A stretch of 42,053 nt of DNA, taken from positions 1-42,053 of the forward strand of contig JACZTO010000012.1 in the NCBI GenBank assembly GCA_022573655.1. Reading direction: 5' to 3'. The translations under genes were made by a program, and so were the position numbers. The first letter of the stretch is position 1; each line of letters opens with the position of its first letter. The stretch comes from Pseudomonadota bacterium. GTDB taxonomy: Bacteria; Pseudomonadota; Gammaproteobacteria; Steroidobacterales; Woeseiaceae. The notes beneath the pieces are model-generated. The model ran no database searches, was not told where the DNA came from, and saw nothing but the letters and a program-made list of their open reading frames with translations. Positions 1-9,246 of the stretch are shown in pieces.

Positions 1-506
1 CCGGCATCGTTACGCCAGCGATAATGACGAACCTCCGCAGTCGAACCGCCAATAACGTCAATGAGCACATCCGCTTGCGGAACCAGCGCTTTGATCAGTG
101 AGCTTTTGCCGGAACTCACTTCACCAAAGAAACACAGGTGAATTGCACCGCTCGCCTGCCGTGTCGCAAGATCCCTGAGCTCGGCCTGCGCCTCGCTGAC
201 GTCGACCCCTGCCGCCTCGGCATCCCGCAGCCTTGCCTTGATGTCGCTACGCGACAGCGGTGCCTTGACCGTCGCCGCAACGACTTTCTTTTTCACTACC
301 AGGCGCAAGATAAGCCAGACCGCGGCAATAGCGAAGCATGCCATGACCGTGAAGTACGCATAAAGCAGCAGTGGCGATCCCGCCCTGAGACGGTCCCAGA
401 CATTGAGCGCCGATTCGGTGATGAACAGCAGCGCCCCCGTCGCGACGACGAAAAAAAGAACGACTGCGATCGCAATCGCGACACGAATGAATCGATCAAG
501 CTTCAT
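1..506 (-). CDS. Membrane-anchored P-loop GTPase, partial (runs off left edge)
   Basis: The open frame starts at the ATG at 504-506 and reads leftward through base 1 without a stop, giving 168 codons of the N-terminus. Two hydrophobic stretches (about residues 9-31 and 49-70) should anchor it in the inner membrane. A short basic linker follows, then the segment FFGEVSSGKSSLIKAL, a good Walker A/G1 motif (GxxxxGKS), which makes this a nucleotide-binding GTPase of the type often annotated as a GTPase with a C-terminal DUF697. The G3 and G4 motifs lie outside the window, so GTP specificity is inferred. It starts 6 bases after the stop of the DUF885 gene at 513 and is probably in the same transcript. 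The substrate or partner is unknown. Confidence 0.75.
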   Translation of the reverse strand, partial: MKLDRFIRVAIAIAVVLFFVVATGALLFITESALNVWDRLRAGSPLLLYAYFTVMACFAIAAVWLILRLVVKKKVVAATVKAPLSRSDIKARLRDAEAAGVDVSEAQAELRDLATRQASGAIHLCFFGEVSSGKSSLIKALVPQADVLIDVIGGSTAEVRHYRWRNDA

Positions 507-512
507 GAACGT

Positions 513-2306
513 CTACAGTTGTGATTCCACCCAGCGGTCAAGTTTGGACTCAAGCATCGATAAGGGCATCGCGCCGTCTTTCAGCACCTCGGTATGGAAG
601 TCCTTGACACTGAACTTGTCTCCCAGGCTGGCTTCGGCCTTGTCACGAATTTCGCGAATTTTCAGCTGTCCAATTTTATAGGCAAGCGCCTGCCCCGGAA
701 TCGCCATGAATCGTTCTGCCTCAGCGACGGCGCGTACCTCGGCAACCGCCGAGTTGGCATACATGTAATCGAGTACTTCCTGCCGCGTCCAGCCCTTGGC
801 ATGGATGCCAGTATCCACTACCAGACGAATCGATCGCCATAGCTCGGCATTCAGCCCACCGAAGTAGCTGTACGGATCCACGTAGACGCCAAGCTCCCTG
901 CCCAGCGACTCTGCGTACAGGCCCCAGCCTTCGGAATAAGCCGTGAAGCCGCCGAACCGCCTGAAATCCGGCAGGTCCTCGTTCTCTCTCTGAATCATGA
1001 TCTGGAAATGGTGACCCGGAATGGCTTCATGCAGGAATAGAGATTCCATAGCCCATTTGCCGCGGGCTTTAATGTTGTAAGCATTGGCATAAAAAACCCC
1101 TGGACGCGAGCCATCAGGTGTACCCGACCTGTACGAGCCTCCGGAGGCGGATGCCTCCCGAAATGGTTCGACACGGCGCACTTCGAACTCGCTCTTCGGA
1201 AACACGTCGAACAATTCCGTCGCAAGTTCGGCTATGTGATCGGACATATCCCGATAGCCCTGGATGAGCTCCTCGGCTTCGTCATAAAAGAACTGATCAT
1301 CGCTATTGACGAACTCAAAAAAGTCCTTGAGATCGCCCTCGAAACCGGCTTCTTCCATCACGCCGTGCATTTCACCATGAATACGGGCCACTTCATCGAG
1401 ACCAATCTGGTGAATCTCGTCGGGGGTCATATCTGTCGTCGTGCGCAAGCGCACCATGTACGCATACCATGCTTCCCCGTTGGGTTGGGCATATAAGCCA
1501 ACCGTCTCCCGGGCAGCAGCAATGTATTCATCACCCAGGAAATTGTTGAGGCGTTGGTATGCAGGAATGATCGTGTTGCTGATTTTGTCCTCAAACGCAA
1601 CCGTCAGACGCTCCCTGTCGTCAGCACTAAAATCCTCGGGCATGTTGATGACGGGCATATAAAAAGCACTCTCCCGCGGGTCGTCAATGATTTGCGACGC
1701 CACTTGCGGTACCAACTTTTCCATGAGGATGCGAGGCTGGGTCACGCCTTCCTGCATTCCTTGTTTCATGTTGCTGATAATCTGATCGATGATGACAGCA
1801 AAGTCGTCCGCCCTGCTCAGGAAATCCTCGTAGTCCTTGACCGTTTTGAACGGATGCGCGCTTGAGCCGCTGCCGAGTTGCACGAAAGAATTCGTGATCG
1901 CGTAGAACTGGTTGATCGGCTGTAGATGCGACGGAAATTGATTGCTTTCCAGTGACAGCTCACGATTGATCTTAAAAATATCGTAGCTCAACCGATCCTG
2001 CTCACCAAGTTGCTCGCGATCGATTGCAAGAAGGCGTTGCAGAAATTCCTGATCCATCGCCTCAGACGCAGCCCGATACTCCGGTCCGTTCGAGTTTGCG
2101 AGTCGATCGTTGTATCGATAGTCACCGATGAACGTTGCGTTGAGCGGATTCAATTCGAGATTGCGCTCGAAGTGATCATCAAAAAGTACGCTCAGCGCTC
2201 CTGCTGCACCAACCTCTGTGGCTTCAGGCGCGCCCTGATTCTTTGATTCGCCACAGCCGGCAACAAGAAAGATAGCAGCCAGCACAGCTGCAGCATGAAT
2301 TTTCAT
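513..2306 (-). CDS. DUF885 family lipoprotein, putative zinc peptidase
   Basis: The 597-residue protein begins with a lipoprotein signal peptide: a hydrophobic core, then LVAGC with the lipidated Cys at residue 18. The body is typical of DUF885, with the signature LFLHEAIPGHHFQ around residue 430. In this family that HExxxGH element is thought to bind metal, and members are regarded as distant M3/M32-like peptidases. Length agrees with full-length members. The start has an AGGAG ribosome binding site six bases upstream and a plausible sigma70 promoter at 2347-2374. The protein should sit in the periplasm, anchored to a membrane. The substrate is unknown. The GTPase gene follows after a 6-base gap, suggesting a two-gene operon. 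Confidence 0.9.
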   Translation of the reverse strand: MKIHAAAVLAAIFLVAGCGESKNQGAPEATEVGAAGALSVLFDDHFERNLELNPLNATFIGDYRYNDRLANSNGPEYRAASEAMDQEFLQRLLAIDREQLGEQDRLSYDIFKINRELSLESNQFPSHLQPINQFYAITNSFVQLGSGSSAHPFKTVKDYEDFLSRADDFAVIIDQIISNMKQGMQEGVTQPRILMEKLVPQVASQIIDDPRESAFYMPVINMPEDFSADDRERLTVAFEDKISNTIIPAYQRLNNFLGDEYIAAARETVGLYAQPNGEAWYAYMVRLRTTTDMTPDEIHQIGLDEVARIHGEMHGVMEEAGFEGDLKDFFEFVNSDDQFFYDEAEELIQGYRDMSDHIAELATELFDVFPKSEFEVRRVEPFREASASGGSYRSGTPDGSRPGVFYANAYNIKARGKWAMESLFLHEAIPGHHFQIMIQRENEDLPDFRRFGGFTAYSEGWGLYAESLGRELGVYVDPYSYFGGLNAELWRSIRLVVDTGIHAKGWTRQEVLDYMYANSAVAEVRAVAEAERFMAIPGQALAYKIGQLKIREIRDKAEASLGDKFSVKDFHTEVLKDGAMPLSMLESKLDRWVESQL

Positions 2307-2346
2307 TGGGAACTCCTGAATGGGTTTCGTAAATTCGACCTAAGAG

Positions 2347-2374
2347 ATCATAAACCCAAGGTCGCGTAATGCAA
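2347..2374 (-). promoter_or_regulatory. Candidate sigma70 promoter for the DUF885-GTPase operon
   Basis: On the minus strand, TTGCAT (2369-2374) and TATGAT (2347-2352) are separated by 16 bases and lie about 40 bases upstream of the DUF885 start at 2306. Both hexamers are near consensus. This is a match by eye only; the only intergenic space between the DUF885 gene and the sheath gene upstream of it on the same strand is 2307-2385. Confidence 0.5.
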
Positions 2375-2385
2375 ACAGCCAAGAT

Positions 2386-3933
2386 CTAATGACTCATGGA
2401 CGGGCCGAACACCGTACTGCCAACACGGCAACCGGCCGCCGTCTGATGCAGGGTGAGCGAAATCAACTCTTCGCACCCAACGGGACGAAAGGCCAACAGA
2501 ATATTAACGCCTTGGTCTTGCCGATCGGAGCTTTGACTCACGCCGGCATCACAATGTACGAAGAAAGAATCGTCGGCGAAGGCGCCGAGATCGTTAAGAC
2601 AATGCAGATAGGTCAGAATCTGGCCGCGGATTTTTTTTGCGAGAGTCACATCCAGAGGCTCGAAGATGACCCATCGCGTCGCCTGCGCCACGGTGCTGAT
2701 GATCTGCAAACACAGTCGGCGCACAGGCAAACGTGCAAATTTACGATGCGCTTCGCTGCCGCGGCTCATGGTCACAGAACCGCAAAATCGGGCCCTGCCC
2801 ACAGGCCCGTTCGCAATCACGTTTAATCCGGCGCGCGTCAATAGTTGTTTGTCGTCATCGTCAACATCTGTTGCGGGCAGCAAGTGACGCTGCAGCCCCA
2901 TGCCCGGCTGGTTGAGTTTCTGCCATGGCCCGTAGGTGCGATCCTGCTTGCAAAGCAAACCGGCGATCGCCCCGCCCACTGGTCGAGTTACGTCCTCCTT
3001 GTTGCCGCGCTCGCGGACGCGAGGAAAGTAACCCAGCATATTCATGCTCGCATAGCCCAGATCAGTGATGCCCCGCACGGCATCAGTCGCTGTTTGCCAC
3101 TCCGCAAGTGGGTCAAACAGCAACATCACGCCACGCTCCCGGCAGTAGCGCTCAGCAGCAAGTATCGCTGCAGGGCCGGTGTCTTTGCCCCTGCCTGGCG
3201 GCGGCAAATACAACACATCAAATCTCTCAATCTTATCCAGGGAAAAGAGGCCGGTGCGATCACTACGCGATCCAACAAGATCGTAATCCGATAACTCGGC
3301 ACCGTCTGTTCCGGCCTGTGTGTGACCTATGTAGCTTGAATCGCAGCGGCCGCCCGTGGCGATTGTGGGATCCGGTCGATGGGTTGGGTAAGGACGCTCA
3401 GCCCGCGCAAGCTCTGACGTCAGAAGCTCGTCGGCAACAAAGCTATTTGCGTCTTCCTGCCACGATAATTTGCGAAAGATTTCCTGATCTGCGACAAGCC
3501 CAGTCACTGGATTAACGCGTTGCAGTGTGAGGTTGAATAGCTCATCGTTGTCGCGGTCGATGCGGTCGTAATCAATCGCGGCGCGGATGCATTCTGTCGA
3601 ACCCGGCTCGACCGCTCGCAGCACAAGGGCCGAGCCATTTGCAGGCAAACACAACATTGCGCCACGTGCATTATTGGCGACACGAACAATCTGCAGTCGG
3701 TTACCACCATGCTCGAAAAACTGTTTGGCGGCCGGCCCGAGACTGGATCGCGCCCAGACATCCCCGAAGCGACGACGAAATTCGCCGAAGTTCTGCACCA
3801 GAACCGGAGTATTCAAGGGTCCACGAAGCGCACGGCCGACAAACGCGACCGTGGTCTCTGGAGCCACATCGATGGGTTGATCCATCGCTGCGATTTCTGT
3901 GACCGTAATACCCCGGTCAACTGCATCTGACAA
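2386..3933 (-). CDS. Orphan contractile phage tail sheath protein
   Basis: The 515-residue product matches the tail sheath family of contractile phages, pyocins and related injection systems. The N-terminal region contains VAFVGRALRGPLNTPVLV followed by an FGEFRRRFG segment and the QFFEHGGNRLQIVRV strand typical of sheath domain I. The C-terminal 110 residues carry the sheath core pattern (VRRLCLQII, then WVIFEPLD, then FFVHCDAG, ending in a hydrophobic strand). Start: TTG at 3931-3933, six bases after GGAG, with an in-frame TGA just upstream. No tube, baseplate, chaperone, lysozyme or terminase gene is nearby; the neighbours are metabolic or envelope genes. It could be a domesticated sheath, a prophage relic that stayed intact, or a part whose partners are elsewhere. 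The fold call is strong; the function is not. Confidence 0.85.
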   Translation of the reverse strand: MSDAVDRGITVTEIAAMDQPIDVAPETTVAFVGRALRGPLNTPVLVQNFGEFRRRFGDVWARSSLGPAAKQFFEHGGNRLQIVRVANNARGAMLCLPANGSALVLRAVEPGSTECIRAAIDYDRIDRDNDELFNLTLQRVNPVTGLVADQEIFRKLSWQEDANSFVADELLTSELARAERPYPTHRPDPTIATGGRCDSSYIGHTQAGTDGAELSDYDLVGSRSDRTGLFSLDKIERFDVLYLPPPGRGKDTGPAAILAAERYCRERGVMLLFDPLAEWQTATDAVRGITDLGYASMNMLGYFPRVRERGNKEDVTRPVGGAIAGLLCKQDRTYGPWQKLNQPGMGLQRHLLPATDVDDDDKQLLTRAGLNVIANGPVGRARFCGSVTMSRGSEAHRKFARLPVRRLCLQIISTVAQATRWVIFEPLDVTLAKKIRGQILTYLHCLNDLGAFADDSFFVHCDAGVSQSSDRQDQGVNILLAFRPVGCEELISLTLHQTAAGCRVGSTVFGPSMSH

Positions 3934-4006
3934 ACCTGTCTCCGCACCTGGTCAGATAAGCGTGGGTCTATTCTAAAGCATTCGCGATCGGCTGTGCACT
4001 TCGATA

Positions 4007-5074
4007 ATGTGTGTCGCGATGACTGATTTCCTAGCCAAAGCGTATCCAGTGCTCGCAGCCAACCTGCCTAAAGCGGCGTTTGCGTCACTGCCGACACCGG
4101 TTTCCGCAACACAGTTTGAACTGGCTACAGGCCAGTACACCGTGCAAGTAAAGCACGATGACCAAAGCCATCCGGTCTACGGCGGCAACAAGATAAGAAA
4201 GCTGGAATACATATTTCAACGTGCAGTCGATCGCAACGCAAAGCGTGTCGCCACTTTCGGTTCCGTGGGCTCCAATCACGCTCTCGCGACGGCAATCATT
4301 GCGAAACAGCTTGGTCTTGGATGCACCTGTTTCCTCACGCATCAGAAACGGACTCCCAATATCGCCGCGACCTTAAACATGCATGTCGAACTCGGCACCG
4401 AGATTGTGCGCTATGGCGGCTCGGTGAATCGCCTGGAGGTATGTCGACGCTACCTCCAGAACCGTCACGTATGGGTGATCCCATTAGGCGGATCCTGTTG
4501 GCTGGGCGCCGTCGGCTTTGTCAATGCCGGGCTGGAACTTGGCGCCCAGATCGACGCGGGCGAGGCACAGTTACCGGAACGTATCTACATAGCCAACGGC
4601 ACGATGGGGAGCTCAGCGGGCCTTAGCCTGGGGCTGGCATTAGCAGGACTGCCGACAGAGGTTCACGCCGTGCGCGTTGCCAGCAATCCGTTTGTCACCC
4701 CGGTCGCACTACAACGGCTCATGCAGAAGACCGTTGTTCTCCTGAACCGGCTGGATAAATCGTTTCCAGCCGACCTGGTCGAACGGACGCGATTGCGATG
4801 GCGCGACGATTTTTTTGCGGGCGGCTATGCAACAGTTGACGATGCAACCCGTCACGCGGTCGAAGTCGCGCACGAAAAGCTGGGGCTCGCGCTGGAGACG
4901 ACCTACACAGGAAAGGCCATGGCGGCGATGTTGCACGATATGCAAGCTGATGACTACGACGCGGGCAGCTACCTGTTCTGGAACACTTACAATTCCAGGC
5001 CACTGGCCGTCGCAGCAGACAGACCAGCGTCACCGCAGAACATTCCGGCAGAATTCATGAGGTATTTCGACTGA
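4007..5074 (+). CDS. PLP-dependent D-cysteine desulfhydrase / ACC deaminase family enzyme
   Basis: The 355-residue protein belongs to the fold-type II PLP enzymes. HPVYGGNKIRKLEYI carries the PLP-binding lysine in the GGNKxRKLE context diagnostic of the ACC deaminase/D-cysteine desulfhydrase group. TFGSVGSNHALATA matches the substrate/phosphate loop. Family members convert D-cysteine to pyruvate, sulfide and ammonia, or deaminate aminocyclopropane carboxylate; the sequence alone does not settle which. Two in-frame ATGs are possible, at 4007 and 4019; the second gives MTDFLAKAYP. Neither has a clear ribosome binding site. An ATAATG-like -10 just upstream would start transcription close to the second ATG, so a leaderless message is possible. 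The gene stands alone, divergent from the sheath gene. Confidence 0.85.
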   Translation: MCVAMTDFLAKAYPVLAANLPKAAFASLPTPVSATQFELATGQYTVQVKHDDQSHPVYGGNKIRKLEYIFQRAVDRNAKRVATFGSVGSNHALATAIIAKQLGLGCTCFLTHQKRTPNIAATLNMHVELGTEIVRYGGSVNRLEVCRRYLQNRHVWVIPLGGSCWLGAVGFVNAGLELGAQIDAGEAQLPERIYIANGTMGSSAGLSLGLALAGLPTEVHAVRVASNPFVTPVALQRLMQKTVVLLNRLDKSFPADLVERTRLRWRDDFFAGGYATVDDATRHAVEVAHEKLGLALETTYTGKAMAAMLHDMQADDYDAGSYLFWNTYNSRPLAVAADRPASPQNIPAEFMRYFD

Positions 5075-5097
5075 CGCAAACCTGGGTGAGAGCTGCC

Positions 5098-6201
5098 CTA
5101 GAGCGTTTCGTCCATCAGGCTATCTATCATTTCGCGAACCTCGCTAAGCGTTGGCTCGTTTGGGTCCGGTTGCACGATGTTGTGCACGACGCGCACCCGG
5201 GTGAGCACTTCACTTGCGTCATACAGTGCGACACTGATGGGCACGCCATGGGGATCTCGAGACAATGACATGACGTGCGCCCTGAGATGATCGTTGAGAG
5301 GCTGCCCACCTACGTCCACATGACTGTCAAGCAACAGGACAAGGCGCTCTTCGGGCGACATCGCGTCATCTTCCAGCGGCTGGTGCGCCTCGAAGAAAAG
5401 GGCTCCGTCCTGTTGACCCATCTGATACGGCTCATTGAGGATGGTGACAGGCTCACCGATGTCCACGAGCGCGTACAGGGTCTCAATATTCTCTGGATAC
5501 AGGCGGATGCAGCCGTGGCTGACCCGCATGCCAACGCCATACGGCTGATTGGTGCCGTGTATCAGGTAGCCCGGCATAGCCAGCTTGAGCACGTGCAAAC
5601 CCAGCGGATTATCCGGACCCGGTGGCACAATAGCGGGCAACGGATTGCCCATTTCGGCGTGTTCAGCTCGCACAGATGCAGGTACCCACCAGTGCGGATT
5701 GGTTGCCTTGGATGTCACGGTTGTATCGCCAAGTGGCGTTTCCCAGCCAACCCTGCCAATTCCAATCGGAAAAGTAAGTACCAGCCGCTGCTCGCCTGCA
5801 ACGGTCGCCGGAAAATAAAACAATCGCTTCGTCGCAATATTCAGTATGACACCGCGCTGTGGTACATCCGGCAATACATATTGGGTCGGCAAAAGCACAG
5901 GGTTGTTTTCACCCGGTAACCACGGGTCAACATTGGGGTTTGCTGCGACTATTTCGTCATATCCGAGGCCGTAGGTACGCGCGAGATCCGACAAGGTATC
6001 CTCGGCGTGGGTAAAAACCACCTGCGGTTCACCCACGACTGACTGCTCAGCTGACAACAGTACGAATCTGTTTGGATCGTTGGGGTCCTGTGCCGGCTGG
6101 TGTTCCAACGCAATATCCGCGTCGTAGGTCGCGCAGCCGCCGCCAAGCAACAGCGCAATAAGCAACGGTGCTCGAGATGAGGTTACCAATTCTTCTCGCA
6201 T
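5098..6201 (-). CDS. LysM and YkuD L,D-transpeptidase lipoprotein
   Basis: Starting at the ATG at 6199-6201, which has AAGGA six bases upstream, the product is 367 residues. It has a lipoprotein signal with LLLGGGC and the lipidated Cys at residue 23. A LysM-like peptidoglycan-binding segment follows (about 60-110, DTLSDLARTYGLGYDEIVAANP), then a YkuD domain (about 115-255) with GYLIHGTN and the catalytic SHGCIRL. Such enzymes make 3-3 peptidoglycan cross-links or attach lipoproteins to peptidoglycan. About 110 residues of uncertain function follow the YkuD domain. An upstream ATG at 6258 is in frame, but it lies inside the M48 gene and would hide the lipobox. The gene overlaps the end of the M48 gene by 19 bases, so the two are cotranscribed. 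Confidence 0.9.
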   Translation of the reverse strand: MREELVTSSRAPLLIALLLGGGCATYDADIALEHQPAQDPNDPNRFVLLSAEQSVVGEPQVVFTHAEDTLSDLARTYGLGYDEIVAANPNVDPWLPGENNPVLLPTQYVLPDVPQRGVILNIATKRLFYFPATVAGEQRLVLTFPIGIGRVGWETPLGDTTVTSKATNPHWWVPASVRAEHAEMGNPLPAIVPPGPDNPLGLHVLKLAMPGYLIHGTNQPYGVGMRVSHGCIRLYPENIETLYALVDIGEPVTILNEPYQMGQQDGALFFEAHQPLEDDAMSPEERLVLLLDSHVDVGGQPLNDHLRAHVMSLSRDPHGVPISVALYDASEVLTRVRVVHNIVQPDPNEPTLSEVREMIDSLMDETL

Positions 6202-7001
6202 TGCGGATCCTTGCCATCTTCTCTTGCTTTGTTGTAAATGGGCAAAGTCTCCTGCCATTCCGAAATCAGATTTTCGATTCGCGTATCATTCGTGGGGTGC
6301 GTCGAAAGAAATTCCGGCGGGCTCTTTTTGGACAACGCGGCCATGTTCTGCCACAAGTCAACGGACGCCCGTGGGTCAAAACCCGCCTTTGCCATGTATT
6401 TGAGACCGATGATATCCGCCTCCGTCTCCTGGCTGCGACTATGCGGCAACGACAATCCAAATGCGGCGCCCGCATGCATCGCCTGGCTTGCCGTGTAAGC
6501 ACCGCCCGAATAGCCACCGCCGAGGATTACAGCCAGCGCCTCAATGCCGATACCCGTCAGTGATGCTCGCGACGCTTTCTCGTTCGAATGGCGTGCTGTT
6601 ACGTGCGCAATTTCATGGCCCATTACGGACGCAAGCTGATGCTGGTTTTCTGTAATTTCAAGTATCCCTGTATTGACGCCGATTTTTCCACCCGGCATCG
6701 CCCAGGCATTCACGCTCTTTTCGTCAAACACCGCCAGTTCCCACTCGTATTCACTATAAGGCGGGTCGAGAATCTCAACGACAGCCTGCGCGACACACGC
6801 TACGAAATCGATCTTCGCGCGATTCGTGGATAAGGGAGCCGATGCACGCATTGCATTGAATGCCTGCGCCGCCTGAGCCTCCATCTCGGCATCGGATTTC
6901 CAGATAATTTGCGTCCGGCCGGTCGGCGATGTCGAGCATGCGACGACTACTAAGGCCGCAAAAACTAACGCTATCAAACACTTAAAACGACGCATGATCA
7001 T
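6183..7001 (-). CDS. M48 family periplasmic metalloprotease lipoprotein
   Basis: This 272-residue protein has a lipoprotein signal (VVVACS, Cys22) and a peptidase M48 domain. HEIAH at residues 129-133 gives two zinc-binding histidines and the catalytic Glu130; ETEAD (Glu194) supplies the third ligand. Related proteins (LoiP/YcaL and BepA-like) act in outer-membrane quality control; unlike BepA, no TPR repeats follow here. The start at 7001 is preceded by AGGAG four bases away; an ATG two codons later is possible. A perfect TATAAT at 7025-7030 on the minus strand lies just upstream. The overlapping L,D-transpeptidase gene downstream suggests an envelope-maintenance pair. Confidence 0.9.
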   Translation of the reverse strand: MIMRRFKCLIALVFAALVVVACSTSPTGRTQIIWKSDAEMEAQAAQAFNAMRASAPLSTNRAKIDFVACVAQAVVEILDPPYSEYEWELAVFDEKSVNAWAMPGGKIGVNTGILEITENQHQLASVMGHEIAHVTARHSNEKASRASLTGIGIEALAVILGGGYSGGAYTASQAMHAGAAFGLSLPHSRSQETEADIIGLKYMAKAGFDPRASVDLWQNMAALSKKSPPEFLSTHPTNDTRIENLISEWQETLPIYNKAREDGKDPQCEKNW

Positions 7002-7024
7002 GAAACTCCTCGAGTGACCGGAGT

Positions 7025-7030
7025 ATTATA
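7025..7030 (-). promoter_or_regulatory. Candidate -10 element for the M48/L,D-transpeptidase operon
   Basis: A perfect TATAAT on the minus strand lies 24 bases upstream of the M48 start, giving a leader of about 17 bases. The -35 region (AGGTTT at 17-base spacing) is weak, so this rests mainly on the -10. Confidence 0.45.
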
Positions 7031-7108
7031 ACGCCTCACGGCATCGGAAACCTGTCCATGCTTCGACCGGCGCGGCCGGAATCAGTTCAACATCGCCTTG
7101 ACAAGATT

Positions 7109-8128
7109 CTAGCGCGGCAGTCGCGACTCGAACCTGCGGCGCCAGCCAATCGCGTCGACTTTTTCCACAGCGCTGTCGATGCTCGCCAGCAAGCGTTTCT
7201 GCAAGGGCTGCTTGATCTTGTAGCTCAGCGAATACAGATCGCGCTCCGCCACACGATCGCTCAGTACTTCATCGCTGGTCCGTAATTCATCGGCAAGACC
7301 CAGGGATAATGCGCGCGTACCGTACCAGTGTTCACCCGTCGCAACCGTGTCAAGATCGAGTTCCGGCCTGTACTGCGCAATCGCGGCCTTGAACAGGGCG
7401 TGCACGTCTTCAAGTTCTTCCTTGAGCTTCGCCCGGTCTTCGTCCGTATTCTCACCGAACATTGTGACGGTACGTTTGTATTTTCCGGCAGTGATCTGCT
7501 CGAAATCAATACCGTGACTATCGAGCATGCGGTTGAAGTTCGGGATTTGTGCAAGCACCCCGATCGAACCGAGAATCGCAAACGGCGCCGCGTAAATTTT
7601 TGTCGCAACACACGCCATCAAATAGCCGCCGCTCGCAGCTACCTTGTCGACACAGATGATAAGCGGCATGCCGCGATCGCGAATGCGTGCCAGTTGCGAC
7701 GAAGCCAAACCGTGCTCGTGCACAACACCGCCATGATTCTCGAGGCGAACGATAACTTCGTCACCGTCGATTGCCACTTCAAGCACTGCATTGACCTCCT
7801 CGCGGAGTGATGCAACGGCGCTGGCCCTCAGGTCGCCCTTGAAATCGATCACGAAGCTGCGTGGTCGGGTTGACTCTTCTTTGGCGGCTGCCTTGTCTTG
7901 CTTTTTCTTGGCCTTCGCAGCTTTTTTGCGTTCGTCTTTGCTCAGGATGGCATCGCGCAGCGTTGCGGCCAACAACTCGTAATTCTTATTGAGGTTATCA
8001 ACCTCAAGCCCCTCGTGTGAAACCTTGCGTCCAACTGATGCGGCAACCACGATAACCACCACCACGCCAGCGACTATGGTTATCACTTTGAGAAGAAACA
8101 GACCGTATTCGGCCAGGAACTGAGTCAT
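7109..8128 (-). CDS. sohB: SohB inner-membrane serine protease (S49 family)
   Basis: The 339-residue protein has an N-terminal transmembrane segment (about 12-32), a Lys/Ala-rich charged linker (about 63-86) and a single S49 protease domain. [15 protein letters not shown] contains the nucleophile Ser156, and [13 protein letters not shown] contains the general-base lysine (about 206), the Ser/Lys dyad of SppA/SohB proteases. The size and single-domain layout, with an anchor and charged linker, match SohB rather than the double-domain SppA. Its active site should face the periplasm, and related enzymes degrade signal peptides or membrane-associated fragments. The ATG overlaps the stop of lipA by 4 bases (8125-8128), so translation is probably coupled to lipA. 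Confidence 0.93.
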   Translation of the reverse strand: MTQFLAEYGLFLLKVITIVAGVVVVIVVAASVGRKVSHEGLEVDNLNKNYELLAATLRDAILSKDERKKAAKAKKKQDKAAAKEESTRPRSFVIDFKGDLRASAVASLREEVNAVLEVAIDGDEVIVRLENHGGVVHEHGLASSQLARIRDRGMPLIICVDKVAASGGYLMACVATKIYAAPFAILGSIGVLAQIPNFNRMLDSHGIDFEQITAGKYKRTVTMFGENTDEDRAKLKEELEDVHALFKAAIAQYRPELDLDTVATGEHWYGTRALSLGLADELRTSDEVLSDRVAERDLYSLSYKIKQPLQKRLLASIDSAVEKVDAIGWRRRFESRLPR

Positions 8129-9129
8129 ACGGCGATGCCGACGTTGTTCTTCTGCAGAACCTGCTCGGCACGATAACTTGAACGCACCATCGGACCCGCG
8201 ACAACCTCAATGAAGCCTTTGTCCAGCCCTTCAAGACGATAGGCTACGAACTCGTCCGGCGTAACGTAACGCTCAACCGGTAGATGATGCGGTGTTGGCC
8301 GCAAGTATTGCCCCAGCGTCAGAATGTCGACGTTGGCGTCGCGAAGGTCATCCATGGTCTGCATGATTTCGTTGTCACGCTCACCGAGGCCGAGCATCAG
8401 GCTGGTCTTGGTCAGCACATCCGGCCGGTGTGCTTTGGCGTGCCGCAGCACCGCAATCGTCTGCTCGTAGCCTGCGCGCGGGTCGCGCACCGGGTGAGTC
8501 AACCGCCGCACGGTCTCAATATTTTGCGCGAATACCTCCAGACCGGAATCCACGACGAGTTCCACGTGTTCTTCGACACCACGGAAGTCGGGCGTCAATG
8601 CTTCCACCGCCGTGTTTGGATTGAGATTCTTGATCTCCCTGACGCATTCTGCATAGTGCGATGCACCGCCATCGATCAGGTCGTCTCTGTCTACCGACGT
8701 GATAACGACATACTCGAGCCCCATTAACTGAACAGCACGCGCACAGTTGCGTGGTTCGTCAGCATCCAGCCAGCCTTTTGGGTTACCGGTATCGACGGCA
8801 CAAAAGCGACAGGCCCGAGTACAGACCGAGCCGAGCACCATGATCGTCGCCGTGCCGGCATTCCAACACTCGCCGATATTCGGACACATGGACTCCTCGC
8901 ACACTGTGCTCAGACCATGCTCATGGACTATCCGCCACGTGTTCGAGTAGCCCGCACCCGCTGGCATCTTCGCGCGCAGCCACCTGGGCTTGTCCCCACG
9001 TAGCAGCGGCGCGCTGCCGCTATGGGCTTTGACGCCGTTCTTAATAGCCGAGAAGCCCGCTTCTGTTGCGTACTTCTGGCCACTCTGAACGACGGGTATG
9101 CCGCGGAAGAATTTGTTTGACTTTGCCAT
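8125..9129 (-). CDS. lipA: Lipoyl synthase
   Basis: LipA is a radical SAM enzyme that inserts two sulfur atoms into protein-bound octanoyl groups to make lipoate. The 334-residue sequence shows both iron-sulfur sites. Cys77, Cys82 and Cys88 ([12 protein letters not shown]) hold the auxiliary cluster that donates sulfur, and Cys103, Cys107 and Cys110 (CTRACRFC) form the radical SAM CxxxCxxC motif. The C-terminus carries the family segment [20 protein letters not shown] and ends in a conserved SSYRAEQVL. lipB, commonly adjacent, is not in this window; sohB follows instead with a 4-base overlap. No clear ribosome binding site is visible before the ATG at 9129, but N-terminal length varies in LipA. 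Confidence 0.97.
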   Translation of the reverse strand: MAKSNKFFRGIPVVQSGQKYATEAGFSAIKNGVKAHSGSAPLLRGDKPRWLRAKMPAGAGYSNTWRIVHEHGLSTVCEESMCPNIGECWNAGTATIMVLGSVCTRACRFCAVDTGNPKGWLDADEPRNCARAVQLMGLEYVVITSVDRDDLIDGGASHYAECVREIKNLNPNTAVEALTPDFRGVEEHVELVVDSGLEVFAQNIETVRRLTHPVRDPRAGYEQTIAVLRHAKAHRPDVLTKTSLMLGLGERDNEIMQTMDDLRDANVDILTLGQYLRPTPHHLPVERYVTPDEFVAYRLEGLDKGFIEVVAGPMVRSSYRAEQVLQKNNVGIAV

Positions 9130-9182
9130 GCGTGTGTCAATGGGTCACCAGTCAGGGGGACGCATTGTCGCATAAATAGCGG

Positions 9183-9209
9183 ACAAAAAACTCCCGGCCG
9201 AAGCCGGGA
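9183..9209 (-). terminator. Rho-independent terminator after the 65-residue gene
   Basis: A 7-bp perfect stem (9192-9198 with 9203-9209) closes a 4-base loop. On the minus strand it is followed by a run of six T (9185-9190). It lies 38 bases beyond the stop of the small gene at 9247 and upstream of lipA, separating the two transcripts. Confidence 0.85.
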
Positions 9210-9246
9210 AAATCAGGGGGAAGACAGTAAATAGACGCCGATAAAT

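Noticed and set aside
138-524. 128-codon plus-strand open frame at the left end
   Set aside because: It is antisense to the P-loop GTPase, which carries a clear Walker A motif and two membrane helices.
2386-3933. Prophage region
   Set aside because: Only one phage-type gene is present; flanking genes are ordinary chromosomal ones, with no integrase, tRNA target or attachment repeats seen.
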